Of a stretch of DNA of 64,000 nt, positions 52,681-64,000 are shown piece by piece. The notes beneath the pieces were generated by a model. It was not told the origin of the DNA, did no database searches, and was given only the letters and a program-made list of their open reading frames with translations. The DNA comes from Ectobius pallidus (Eukaryota > Arthropoda > Insecta > Blattodea > Ectobiidae): positions 157,530,532 to 157,594,531 of the forward strand of contig CAXKWD010000001.1 in NCBI GenBank assembly GCA_964059195.1, in the 5' to 3' direction. Both the position numbers and the translations under genes were made by a program. The number at the start of each line of letters is the position of its first letter. Position 1 is the first letter of the stretch.

Positions 52681-55600
52681 TGGTCGAATGAAATAAAGCA
52701 ATCAACAGCTTTAGGACTTTAGGACCACTACCTTTAACTCAAGAAGGCAACTTTCAGGGAAAAACACCCCAGTATATCATGCTCCACGTTGTCTGAAGCA
52801 TAAAAGGGTCATAAAATTAAATTTGTACAATACAGAGAGACAGTATAATCTGTTCATAAAATATCAGTTACTGTACGTTTCATCTGTTCTAATGAAATTA
52901 GTTCCTAAAAATCAGGTACAGTAAATAGGCAAAAAATAAGCAATTATCCTTGCTGTACACAAAACTAATATGAACTATATTAAAATAATTAAGTACATTA
53001 ATATTTACATACTTTTCCAATCCCTAGTTTTGAATGTTAGCTCAATTTGACGAGGCTGCAAGGTATATAAGTTAACAGATTATGTTCTTCTGAGCAACAC
53101 CCCTTGGTGAAAGATTATAAATACAATGATACAGTTATAATTGTATACTTGTTAACTTAGTATAAAATATTTATATATTTTTTCTCCCTGCAACAACTGC
53201 AGATTGACAGAGACAAAGAGTAGGCCTACCAGAAAATGAATGAAGCCATAAGGCATTCCGAGGGGGGCATCTGCCCCTATAACGATGCCCATGACTGTGA
53301 ACTTCTATCAGCCAACAGATGTTCAGCTAAAATGTTTGTGATCCTTTCCTTATTCTGTTATTTTGGTGAACATTTTCTTCAAACCATAGTATTATAAATT
53401 AACTTTTATTAATTCTGTTACCGTATCTTAAATCAAGGTGATTGTCTACATAGTTTCCCAGAAAATTTTGTTTTCTTGATACTGTCACTGTATGGTATTC
53501 CATGATAGCCCTCTTCTTTAAAATGTCATGGAGTGTTTAGATGTGGCATTTAGGTGGCTCATGATTTAAGTTCCACTGCATTAGTGTGTTAAATTTATTG
53601 ATTCAATTTGGCCTTATAAAGTACATATGGTATTAAAGAGAGAAACTTGAAGCTTATTGTACCCAACTATAGAAATAAAATAGTTTGCATATATAATGGA
53701 TTAAATTTAAATAATAGTAGTGATAGGCAGTGTATGAAGATAAAGAGGTAGGAAAAAATATTAATTTGGTTAAACCTTATTATGGAATTTAACAATTTAT
53801 AATTTCTTACGTAAATTGATAAAATCTATTCTCTTATTGTTCTGTGATATTCATACCATAAATATGGCAATTTACTACGGTGTGAACCAAAAATGAAGCC
53901 ATCAAACTTACACCATACACGGTGTGTGGGTGTCCAAGGGCATAGGGTGACCTTTCACCAGGGCAGTTTTTAGCTCTTGTCAAATATTAAAGTAAGAGAT
54001 TATTCAAATGAAAATAGAATTTCATTATATCATTCACCTTTCCTCAAGTAGATGTTGATGCTGTCCCATCTGATCTATACAACCTGATGACATATGGAAC
54101 TGGATTTTGGAAGTCCCCTTAACACTGATGTTCATACACTTCCAATTTTCTGAACTAAAAGAGGACTGGACTTCAGAACTTGTGTCAAATCTCGTATAAT
54201 TATCAGTTTTTCTTGAGTCAGAGCTCTCTTAGGGCATGTTTTATTCATGTAGGGCTGAATTTTTTTTTTTATGTAAGCAATCATCAAGTGAAACCATCAG
54301 TAGGCTCTAAGTTTGAAATGAATTACAGTAGAATAACTGGCTTCCATAAATAATAAATGTTATATGTGGATAAAAATCCTGATACTTTACATAAAGTATT
54401 ATCATATTAGTCTTACATCTCTGCTTTTAACAATTGTTTGGTGATACATTTATACGTCAGTAGCAGTGAAAACATCAAAACTGTTTCAGTTTGTCGGCAC
54501 TTTATAAACTGTCTTATTACATAAAATCCTGAAGGTGCATGATTTTTTAGCATAACATCTTTGAAATTTGCGAATGCCTCTCTTGTATGATTTTTTTTTT
54601 TGGAAGATCATTTTCAACAATGAAAATTCACTTTTTAGTAGAAAATTCTACCATTACAAACACAAGAATTGCAATCTTGACAACTATTTCTCTCCATGCC
54701 GACAGCCGACTGTTTGGCTGGTGGTAGGAATGCAAGCTCCTGCCGGTGAATAGTCTAGCACATTATGGTTTAATTGTAGAGGCGCCACATTTGATTCACA
54801 CTGTATGTTGCCCTTATCTTGAGCATTTTCAGAACAAAATATATGTTAAAAACCTGTCTCTTGATTACGAAAGCTATATAAACGTAAGGTTATTTTATCT
54901 GAACTCTAGAATAATTTTTTTTTAAATTTCTTGTTATATTAGAGAGTCTATTAATGGAAATTTCTTACAAATATGTTCAATCCTACCTCCATTTGAAGAT
55001 CATACATATTTACATTATGTATCACAAAACTGCATATTTCAATTCAGAAGTGAATATTATACCTTATCATTGATAATGTTACAGTGTGTAGCATTGTAGT
55101 GTGATTTGATGATGTTACTATAATATGTAGCATTGTAGCATGAGTGTTCTGTCCACTTTTAGAAATGTAGTATGTAAGAAAGTAGAACCTGCACCAGGAG
55201 TGGAAATGGTGTTTTTTATTCTTTCACTTTGTATTCACTTTCAATTTAGATATTTTATTAGTTCATCTTGAAAATGACAATAGGTAAAGAAAGTTATTTA
55301 ACTTCTTCTAGTTACAAGTGATACTGCAGCTGGTTTAAACAGGAAGTTAACCTAAGAGCTCCGATTCAACCCATGACCGTAGAAACTAAGCAGAAAACTC
55401 CTGAATACAATTGAATTTCTGTGAAAACAACTTACAGGCTGTATCCATGCAATGCAAATTCTTGTTAGTTCAGGAAGAGTAGAAAAGCATTAAGGTTTTT
55501 CTTTTTATTATTTTTTTTAAAAAAGGCCAATTTTTTATTCAGTAGTTTGAAAAAGCTAACATGGAAATATATTTTTAATATTTTTCCTTCAATTGAGAAG

Positions 55601-56534
55601 TTTGCTGTTCCATTAAGTAGTTTTCTGTCAGATTCTGGATCATTATTATGCAAAAAGGTTTTTTCCTACTCTGCGATAATCTCATGGATGAATCTGGAAT
55701 TGAAATGCCATCTTAGATAACTTTCCCCCAGATTTTTCTACTGCTTCACTGCACATAACAGTGTTCTTGTCATGACGGGGTAAATGCTAATTCTGCCATT
55801 CATCATTAATATAGACTGGGTAACTGTTGGTGGGATTATGTATGAAGTTTAGAAATATTAAAAAGTTGATAATCAATAGTTTAGATAAGATGTACTTCAT
55901 ATAAATAGATTGAGATAGGAATAAACTGCCCGACTGAAATAAACTTAAAAGAAACAGTATTAATTAGGACAATAAGACACAATTACTTCATTTCAGATCT
56001 TACCTTTCTATTTATGATAAAACTGCTTATAAATATTCTTTAATTTTTTGTATAATTTCACTCTTTAGTATAATAAAAGCATTTTTGAATGTCAACGTAA
56101 CATTTAAATGTAACATTAAAAAAAACTCATGGATGGATAGCAACTCCACCACTAATTTCAAGCCATTTTTAAGGCCCTGTCTTCTCTTGGCAGTCATAGA
56201 TAAAGAAGAAACCCATTTTGTGAGTAAATATTTTATTTCAGTATAGCAGAGTTTAATAACCAGTAAAAAATTGTAAAACTCATACAATGAAATGTGGTAT
56301 AAGAGGAATTCACAAAATATGATGTGTGTTACATTCATTACTCATTGTTATATTACAGTAGTAACTATTTCCCTCCAGGTCCAGGTTATTTACTTCTCAA
56401 AAAACGTGGGACTAAAATAATTTTACACTATCTACATGTGCTAACTTCCAATGTGTAGAAGTACCGGTATTAAAGTAAACTATAATAATACATTAAGATA
56501 GTCATTTTTACATTTATCCAATTCCTCGACATCT
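52681..56534. other. 3.9-kb spacer, no gene seen
   Basis: Uniformly AT-rich, with no frame above 62 codons, no tRNA and no paired terminal repeats noticed. Confidence 0.5.
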
Positions 56535-56907
56535 ATGTTGGTATGTCCGCTTCATACATCTTCCAATATTTGGTTTCCTGTTCTTTTCCCTCCTTCATAT
56601 CTAGTAATAGTCCTATTTGCCCTTACAATAATGTCCTTTATGTTTTCCAAATACATGCATGCTCTTATTTTGTTGCAGTTTTTAACAAGGGCTGCTGCAC
56701 ACTATGGGGTGTCCGAAAACCCCTGCACCGTAGGAAGATGGTAACATTTTATTTTATTTTATTTTGTTGTAGTGAATGATAGTGTTACAGGAAGAACATG
56801 TGGAAATAATACAGCTGTATTCTGTTACGGACTATGATTTTGAGGGGTATGTTAAGTCTCTGGTGTTCAGAGAGAAGATCTACATTAAGGTTCATTTCAC
56901 AAAAGTA

Positions 56908-57366
56908 TCAAGAATCCATGTAAAGCAAATGGTCCAGAATATGTCTCCTATGTGCTGAACAGTTTGTGATTTCGTCTACATACAAGTAGAACATTCTGTT
57001 GCAAAAAACTTTGCTGTAGAAACAAAACTGATTTGCGATGTAAGACTCATTGTCTGGTGAGTACTGGAAGTGCAAGTTGAAGGATAAATGCTGGAAGAGG
57101 CATTGGAAGTATCTGGATAAGTGGACCAAGCGAGCTATGATCCACATAAAGGATTTACCAACAAATTTATCTTTTACTTCTCTCATTTCTTTTTGCTTGA
57201 ACTGTAATGAAGAATGAGTATTAACTCTTGTAAACCCAGTCTGAGACTGTAGAATAACTTTCATCCTGGTTGGCGGCTTCACAAAGGCCAGCAGTGCGGC
57301 TAGTAGAGTTGACATGGCATTCTGAATTCTAGCCTTTGGAAACTGTACTGGTACTGAGTGTAGCAA
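56908..57366 (-). pseudogene. Unrecognised 152-codon open frame, cut by a hAT element
   Basis: The longest frame of the last 16 kb. It reads LLHSVPVQFPKARIQNAMST then LLAALLAFVKPPTRM near its start and has no motif I recognise. The frame stays open upstream for a few codons to the hAT element at 57377; beyond it, at 58161-58190, an acceptor-like TTTTTCTTTCTAG lies on the minus strand at the junction. This could be an old exon or chance. The plus strand beyond the element (58170-58390) also shows a mostly open Lys/Glu-rich frame with one stop. Confidence 0.3.
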
Positions 57367-57376
57367 GTATCCTAAG

Positions 57377-58160
57377 CAGTGGTGGCTCGTAGCTAAAATT
57401 ATTGGGGGTGCTGCTCCAGAAAATTTTTAGTCTTTGTTTTAAAATTGTGTAAAAGGAAATATACACATTAAACAAGAACATTTATTCAGAAACTTGATAA
57501 AACCCTAAAAGAACAAAATCAAAAATTTTTACTTACTTTAATCTAAATTGTTACAGATCAAGTTAGCTCTATTGGTTTAAAAATGAAATTTGTTCTTGTT
57601 TTAATTTCCGCAAAAAGATCAATAATTTCCTCCTTGATCTGCCATGGTTAAAGTTTTCTGTTAAATAAAAGAACCGAAAAAAATGAATCAAATAAAATAG
57701 CTGGAGACAAGATAATAATCTAATTCTACACTTTATCACATTCAAGAATATGGTACATGGTTTTTAAGCACAACACATGCGGAGCAAAATAAATAAATAT
57801 ATAAAAAACACTCCCTTCCACCAATAATATGCCGCAGTCGGCACTGTAGAAGCGACAGTGCTCTCTCTCTCCCTCGCAGCCGGCTGCAGTGCGCACCTTC
57901 CTATGTCCACATACACACAACAGTCAAACATCACGCCGCTGGAACTGTAAAGCGCACAGTTCCATACAAAGATTTTCTTTTGTCTTTTTAATAAACTGGG
58001 GGATGGCTACTGGCATTAAGCTTAAGGATTATATATTATACAAGTATAAAGAAAGAATTAAAGAAAAAAGGACTCATTATATTAAATGTTATTGATAACA
58101 TCAAGTGGAAATAGGGGGGAGAGCTGCAGTTCCACACTGCCTATACACAAACCGCCACTG
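57377..58160. mobile_element. hAT-type element, ATCCTAAG target duplication
   Basis: CAGTGGTGGCTCG and ACCGCCACTG form short inverted ends. ATCCTAAG flanks both sides (57369-57376, 58161-58168). The 784-bp interior has no transposase; TCTCTCTCTCCCTCG and GCAGTGCGCAC lie near 57860-57895. Confidence 0.85.
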
Positions 58161-58169
58161 ATCCTAAGT

Positions 58170-60190
58170 ATCCTAGAAAGAAAAATTAAGCAGGATGCTC
58201 AGCAGCTTGAATTAGAAAAGAATCTATTAAGTCTGTGAATTGAAAAGAGTCTTGAGTTTGGAAATGAACACAAAAGAATCAAAACATTACTTCAAAAGAA
58301 AGCTTTCATAGGATTCAAATCACATATGGTAAGTCTGAAGAGAGATGAGTCTCACACATTTTACACCTTCACTGCTGTAGTGCAGAAGTAATTGAAGGCT
58401 ATACGTGACTGCCACTTCTTGCATTTGGTCACCTTTCCACTAGGTAAGATCATTGCATTTTCCTTTCTGAAATTTTTAACAGGTAGTGTAAAGTGCACAC
58501 CAATTCAGGAAAAACTATGTTATAAAATTAGTCACATTATGTATCAAGGCTTTTCAAGTAGGATGAAGCTATCCAAGCTTAAGGCTTGCTTGCTTGCTTG
58601 CTATCCACTGGGAAGAAGTCAGCAAAGCTGGAGAATCCAAAAAATGGCTGTAGAGCCTGCAGCAGCTGAGAGCTCAGACAAGTTCAACTCTTACCCAGCT
58701 ATTACTAATAACTGTTATCATTATTATGCTGTTGCCATTTACCGTCCATCAGATCAGACAGTTCAACATATCAATCATTAATTCTTCAAATCACACATTT
58801 TCATCCCTGTGCAGTTTCTTGAGCATAGTTTCTCGTACCTATATGCATGGGTACACATATTTGATTTCCAGTCCATCTATCTTCCTTGCTTTATGGGTTT
58901 TTGGAATTTCTGTGTAACTTAGCCTTGAAAATGAAGTGTTCCTCATTCCCTAACATAATTTGTGACAGGAAGTGTTTCTGCTTTCTTTCTCAAGTCACCT
59001 GTCTGGTAGACCTATTCCTCCTTTCCATGTTTTACAGAATAGTAATAAATTAACTAAACTCTCAACTGATGTGGTCTCAACATTTTAACAGGATCTTGAC
59101 AATTTTTTGTGATCATCCCTTTACTTTTGAAGGCAGTATTAGATGAGAATGATGTTGGAAGTAATTTATTTTAGATGCAACTGATGTTGGAAGTACTGTA
59201 ATTTATTTTACAAGGCTCATGTGATGACTGCATATCGTATTTGGAGGGTGTTATGCAAAAATCAGTATTCGAGTAAATTGAATAACAAGTTTAATCTCTT
59301 ATCATAAATCTGAAACACTGTAACTTAAAGGTACTGTTGGAAAGTATGAAATGCAGACACTGACTGTCTTTGAATGGTTTCATCCTAAAAGAAATGTCAA
59401 CATTCATTTGAAAAAAAAAATACTATAAAATTTGGGTTGATTGTTTTTTGCTAAACATTATTGCATGAATTTGTCAGGTAAGGAGATATGTTAAGCTATT
59501 ATTAAGCTCTGCATTATATGTATTACGAAACTTTAATGAAGCTAATTTTTTGCGGGAGTCAGTCTGTGATGGACTTATTGTTATGCTAAATATGATGGTA
59601 AGTTTTGACATGACAGACTGTACAGTTCCCTTGCTGGTATATGCTGTTAATATAAAATTTAATCAGTATCATTTAAATAATTTTTGAGAAAATAAATATG
59701 TTCAAGTAAAGTGGTACTGAAAGTAAAAGTGGCCTTGTATGACATGTTCAGAAGATACTTAAACCAAATATAAAATTTCTTTTTATATAAATTTTTTTTC
59801 AATTTCAACCTATAAAGTTGAAAGACAAAGAAATATTTGCAAAAATCATAATTTTGGACTCATGTTCAGTGGTGAAAACTCTAATTTCAGGTCTGAATAT
59901 TCCCTCCTACGGTGCCAGTAGAGGAAAGACAAATGCTTGGTTTCAAACTGCCTTCCACTGAGACATCCAGAAGACATCATGAACAGAAATTTAGGTAAGA
60001 GAAAAATCACAAATATTAGAGTGTATGTATTGAATTAAATGGAAGCTTGGATATGCAGAATTTGGCACGACGTATGAAGGGCATCAGAAGAATGCTCTGT
60101 AGGAAGCTGGCAGGTTAAATTTTCTTCTGAAGTCTTAGAACAATTCAATAAAACATTCATATCGGTCCTGAATTCCACCGTTTCACATAC
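58170..60190. other. Spacer with weak exon-like signals, no supported gene
   Basis: (GCTT)n at about 58583. A stretch at 59889-59995 between TCTAATTTCAG and GTAAGAG is exon-like and has one mostly open frame, but no neighbour exon was found. Confidence 0.4.
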
Positions 60191-60196
60191 AATTAA

Positions 60197-60403
60197 AAGA
60201 GGTTTTTAAAATGATTTTTAACCAGTGGATAAAAGTAAAAAGATAAAAAACACAACGTTTCAACTCTACCCTTGAGTCTTCCTCAGGTGACAACTCATTC
60301 TATACTGCCTGAGGAAGACTCAAGGGTAGAGTTGAAACATCGTGTTTTTTATCTTTTAATTTTTATCCACTGGTTAAAAATATTTTTTTAAAAACATCTT
60401 TTA
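60197..60403. repeat. Palindrome with hammerhead-like core in both arms
   Basis: The arms 60197-60286 and 60307-60403 are inverted copies. Each reads, outward from the centre, CCTGAGGAAGACTCAAGGGT then AGAGTTGAAAC. CTGAGGA fits the hammerhead CUGANGA box; GACTC/GAGTT can form stem II; GAAA follows at 60334-60337. Palindromes with such motifs are typical of Penelope-like element ends. No PLE reverse transcriptase is present in the window. Confidence 0.6.
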
Positions 60404-60633
60404 ACTTGGAAAAATGTTGGAATTGATCCATGGGCACCAATGGAAAATCTATAAATGTAATACTCGCAAGCAGGCTATTTTCCCTATTTTTCTGTGAACT
60501 GAAAGACTATTTCCCAGTGAAGGTCAGTATGTCAGAGTCGGACACAAGCTGAGGATGATCAGGAGGCTGATTGAAATCATGATTCTTGAAAAGAAACAAG
60601 TAAGTGAAGTTTGAGTTTAAACAACCGACCATA

Positions 60634-60888
60634 TGAGGAGCATCGTTTCAAAACGTATTAAGTGCACTAAAATTAAGTTGTACATAATACGCTTTGACCC
60701 GGTCATTCCCGTGCACATAATACGATTTGATCCGATACGTCAACTTTGACAGTGAATTAACACGGGATAGAACATGAAATGTTCCATTCTGAATTGATAG
60801 CGTTAAAGAGCGCTTAATAGGGCGAAATCGTATCAAACTGTATTTTGACCAAGAGTGCACTTAATACGTTTTGAAACGATGCTCCTCA
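60634..60888. mobile_element. MITE with perfect 35-bp inverted ends
   Basis: The first 35 bp (TGAGGAGCATCGTTTCAAAA continuing to AAGTGCACT) recur exactly inverted at 60854-60888. TA flanks both sides (60632-60633, 60889-60890). ATACG(C/A)TTTGA words repeat inside. The perfect ends suggest recent movement. Confidence 0.92.
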
Positions 60889-60890
60889 TA

Positions 60891-63551
60891 TACTACCTTA
60901 TTTTCAGTCTATACTATTAATTATTAATGATGATAGTAATAATAATAAGCATATATTAAATCTGTTACAAGAGTTAAGATTTTATTTCATTCTTGCTATG
61001 TTTATCTTTCGGCCAAGCTTTAGTTTTTCCCCCACTGTGAACACTTTCTATTAATTACAGTAACACTCTCGAATAAAGCAACATTACATCTGATATTCTT
61101 TATCACCGATCAATGAACATACCCTTAGGACTCGAGACAAAAAACATAAATATTTAATACCATTTATTGTAACATTTTTCTTTACAAATATTAAATGAAA
61201 TGCATAATATCACAAAACAAAATAAATAATATATTTAAAACAAATGAGTAAATGTAGCCTAGAAGTGACTGAATTCCGCTTTGCATTTTTAAATTCTAGA
61301 TATTAAAGTAGGATAATGTGAAATAACAATTCTACTATAAGCTTATAGTAATAGTAATAGTAGTAATAATAATAATAATAATAACTTAATAATAATAATC
61401 ACAATAGAATTTGAATGGACTTGTCTCTTGGGACCGTCCACTCAAAAATCCCCCATCAATAATAAGACACAGATCTGGTATTGGTTGTATTGGCAAAACA
61501 GGAAGGAGAAGAGCACCTATCTTCAGCTAACAAACTTCATGTTGCTGTTATTTAAATGTACACTGACTTGACTGGTTTCTCCTCCACTGTTTTAGAGAAA
61601 TAAAGTACAGTATTGAGAAACACTGATATAACAATAAAATAATGTAACTTCTAGAAAATTTCAAGTTTAGTAGATATTTGAATCAGCATTTAAGAGAACA
61701 GTCTTTTCTATACACATGAAGAACTGTAGATACTGTAATGTTCAAATTAGCAAGTCGTAGAAATACCAATATGATCAATTTTCATTTAAACTATTGTTCA
61801 AATTAGAACATCATTAAATTGCACCATATCTTATCACAAGTTTGCATTCACTTACATTATGTGTCACTGTAAACAGAAAGATTTATGGATGCTCATCACT
61901 ACATGGACCAAGAATAACTCAGAGATAAGCACCCAATGCATAAAAATGACATGATCATCATCCACATGTATTTAGAATGATTCAAGGATGCTGTGCCATC
62001 CACAGAATGATTTGCTCCAGTATAATTTTGGCTTATAGTAATTTTCCTGAAAAATGGATGTGGGAACTATTTTTGCAACTTTTTCTATAAAAGCAGTTGT
62101 GGAATCTACATCTTATAAGGCATGCAACTCTATGCAACATAACAGGGATATAAAAATATAATGTAATGTCTCTTGAAATATAACTTCCTGGTTCCATGAA
62201 TTCAGGGTTTTGGTTACTAAATTACCAGTTGTATCAGATTCTGATATCTGGTAGCCATAACAATAATTTTAGTCGATCTTGACAACTTACTTGGAAGGAG
62301 AGTATTTAGAGCCAAAATTAATAAGACATCTCTAATGGTCTTCAATAAACAGATGACAGATTAATGAGAAATAATTCTACATCAATTACTCCACAAGAGG
62401 CAGGGTCAAGACAACAAGTAACTACATAGATTTAGGAATACATGAACGCATCTCTACCTTAAGGTGTCTACATAATACTTATACAAAAACTGGACATTTT
62501 CAAAAATGATGGGGAAAAAACCTGGGTCAGGCAAGAAATAAAGGATGAAAATTACTGTCCCAGGTAAAGCAGGACACCCTACTTTAGCTTCACACAATAT
62601 GACAACAATGGACACTGAGCTGTGATATTGATGCCATTGTGAGGTTGTTGGTTTGTTTAGTAGCTTGTTCATGCTTAGCTTGTGATACACCATTGAGCTT
62701 AACGGTTATTTACGTTAGTTTACAGTGTCACCACAACATCTGAATTCCAAAGGCTATAGATGAGTAAAATTAACAGATTCTTATCTTGTTCAAAACAAAA
62801 GATGGATTAATGAGTATTTATTCTAGATTATGTAAGAACCTAAATTTTGCAAACTTTATTTTTAACAAATGGACCTTCTGGAAGTGGCCACAATTTAGTT
62901 GGAAACCAATAAATTGACTCACTTAGGTTACGAAACAATAACTATGTAATGTCATATTCTTACTGGTTGCAACAAAATAATGTGCAAATTGTTAAGTATC
63001 TGCTAACATAACACTCCAGTACTACCTGTTCACGTACCGAATACTATCAACACATTACATCATCAATACTATTACAAAAAGTATTTGTTCCATACCAGGT
63101 TAAAAACATCTTCTATTTATTTCAGATTGCTGTTTTCATGACAAATTACCGGTATATGATTGTTCAGTACTTGAAAAGCAGAGATTTGTTGTGACAAATC
63201 AGTGAGTCAGTCTACTTGCAAGAGTTGTTGCCCAAAGTCAGGAGGACTAAATAGAGCTGTATGATGTAAATGTACAGCTGAAGGGCCCCAAAAATGTGTT
63301 CCTCTGCTGACAATTCCACTTTGCGGCCACCAATGATCTGCTGAGTATTATATACCAGGTACTGTAATAAAACAAATTCAAAATATTGGAAATTGAACCT
63401 AGGGCCTTCTACTTAACATGCTTACCACAATCTTATTCCATTAAGACCTTGTCATAGACAGGGACATGCTTATGGTTTTTTACTGGAGATTAATGCAAAT
63501 CCACCAATTTTGGTCACTTATTAAGATTATTAAGAAAAGATTTATAAGAAA
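60891..63551. other. 2.7-kb spacer, no gene seen
   Basis: Contains an (AAT/AGT)n tract at about 61340-61400. The 79-codon minus frame at 62454-62693 has no recognised domain. Confidence 0.5.
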
Positions 63552-64000
63552 CTAGCATGTGCCCGCGGCTTCGCCCGCGATAATTATTTCAAAAATTAAA
63601 AATTAAGAGCATAATAGTAAAATCATTATATTTAATAACACTTAAATCACGTGGACTACATACCACAATTAGATAGCATCGTCTGGTAAAAGCGACCTCA
63701 GATTCGAGTTTCTTGGCCCAGAAAACCTCTGTATAGTGAGATTCGTCCAAATAAAACAACGTTTGACCATATTTAGGGTTTACAACATTCAAGCGATCGC
63801 GAAAGTTTTATTTTCAAGATATGACAAAAATAGCCAAAGCCAACTGTAATTGATTTGACATTGAAATGTATAACAGAAAACTTATGTTTTGAAAATGCAA
63901 AAAATGCACGTTTTTTGCCCGTTTTTCACTCATAACTCACGAACGAAAACTAAAATTAAAATTCCGGCTTCGAGGTGCATTTTCCGACCCTTCAGCCCAC
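63552..64000 (-). mobile_element. Helitron, 3' part, runs off the window
   Basis: On the minus strand the element ends GGCGAAGCCGCGGGC, then ACATGCTAG before T, the same 3' hairpin and CTAG end as the Helitron at 31775-32745. The interior (AATTTTTGAAATAATTATCG, TCTAATTGTGGTATGTAGTC) matches that copy. The 5' end lies outside. Confidence 0.85.
63589..63792 (-). pseudogene. Helitron-borne conserved open frame
   Basis: A 67-codon frame [48 protein letters not shown] closely matches frames in both internal units of the other Helitron (32133-32393 and about 32500-32700). Three copies keep the frame and the end LLIFNF. The function is unknown; it may be a captured gene end spread by these Helitrons. 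Confidence 0.55.

Noticed and set aside
56706..59912. CACCGTAGG and CCTACGGTG as inverted ends of a 3.2-kb element
   Set aside because: Only 9-10 bases match, with no target duplication; likely chance.
59889..59995. Exon-like block with acceptor and donor
   Set aside because: The best frame has a stop right after the acceptor, no similarity is recognised, and no partner exon was found.

Overview
The window looks like nuclear DNA of an insect, most likely a polyneopteran such as a cockroach or termite. The evidence is AT-rich spacers, microsatellites, tRNA-derived SINEs, hAT, mariner, CACTG and Helitron elements, a jockey-like LINE, and one spliced gene with insect-style GT/AG introns that is clearly a tetraspanin of the TSPAN13/31 (Drosophila Tsp97E-like) group. 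The species assignment is inference. There are no operons or bacterial signals.

Region 1 (1-16.4 kb) is a head-to-tail array of LINE-related units. Each unit starts with the same 5' segment and ends with the same 3' segment followed by a short GATGGTGTT tail. Five of the 3' segments carry an almost invariant 96-nt tRNA-like module on the minus strand. One unit (7411-12256) keeps LINE coding sequence: a gag-like ORF1 with three zinc knuckles and an AP-type endonuclease, but no reverse transcriptase core. The other units carry one to three ~250-bp subrepeats instead. Two DNA transposons are nested in the array. One is a CACTG-ended element with a TCG target duplication, whose empty site is still visible in a sister unit. 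The other is a hAT element that split ORF1 with an 8-bp duplication.

Region 2 (16.4-28 kb) is repeat-rich spacer: an RTE-like LINE tail, microsatellites, hAT-type elements, SINEs and a 1.7-kb terminal-inverted-repeat element.

Region 3 (28-48.4 kb) holds the genes. A THAP-domain exon with an in-frame stop lies at 28.1-28.4 kb. A two-exon minus-strand gene with a SAP-like N-terminus (29885 to 28571) is head-to-head with the tetraspanin gene; the start codons are 195 bp apart and an ETS-type motif lies between them. The tetraspanin has six coding exons (30081-43974) and a second, alternative last exon at 46730-46834. Its introns contain a Helitron, a hAT element, mariner-type elements, MITEs and long palindromes.

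Region 4 (48.4-64 kb) has no convincing protein gene. It holds a fold-back element built from a transposase tail, SINEs, a hAT element cutting an old open frame, a palindrome with a hammerhead-like motif, a MITE with perfect 35-bp ends, and the 3' end of a minus-strand Helitron running off the window.

All homology statements come from recognised motifs and memory of families; no database search was run.
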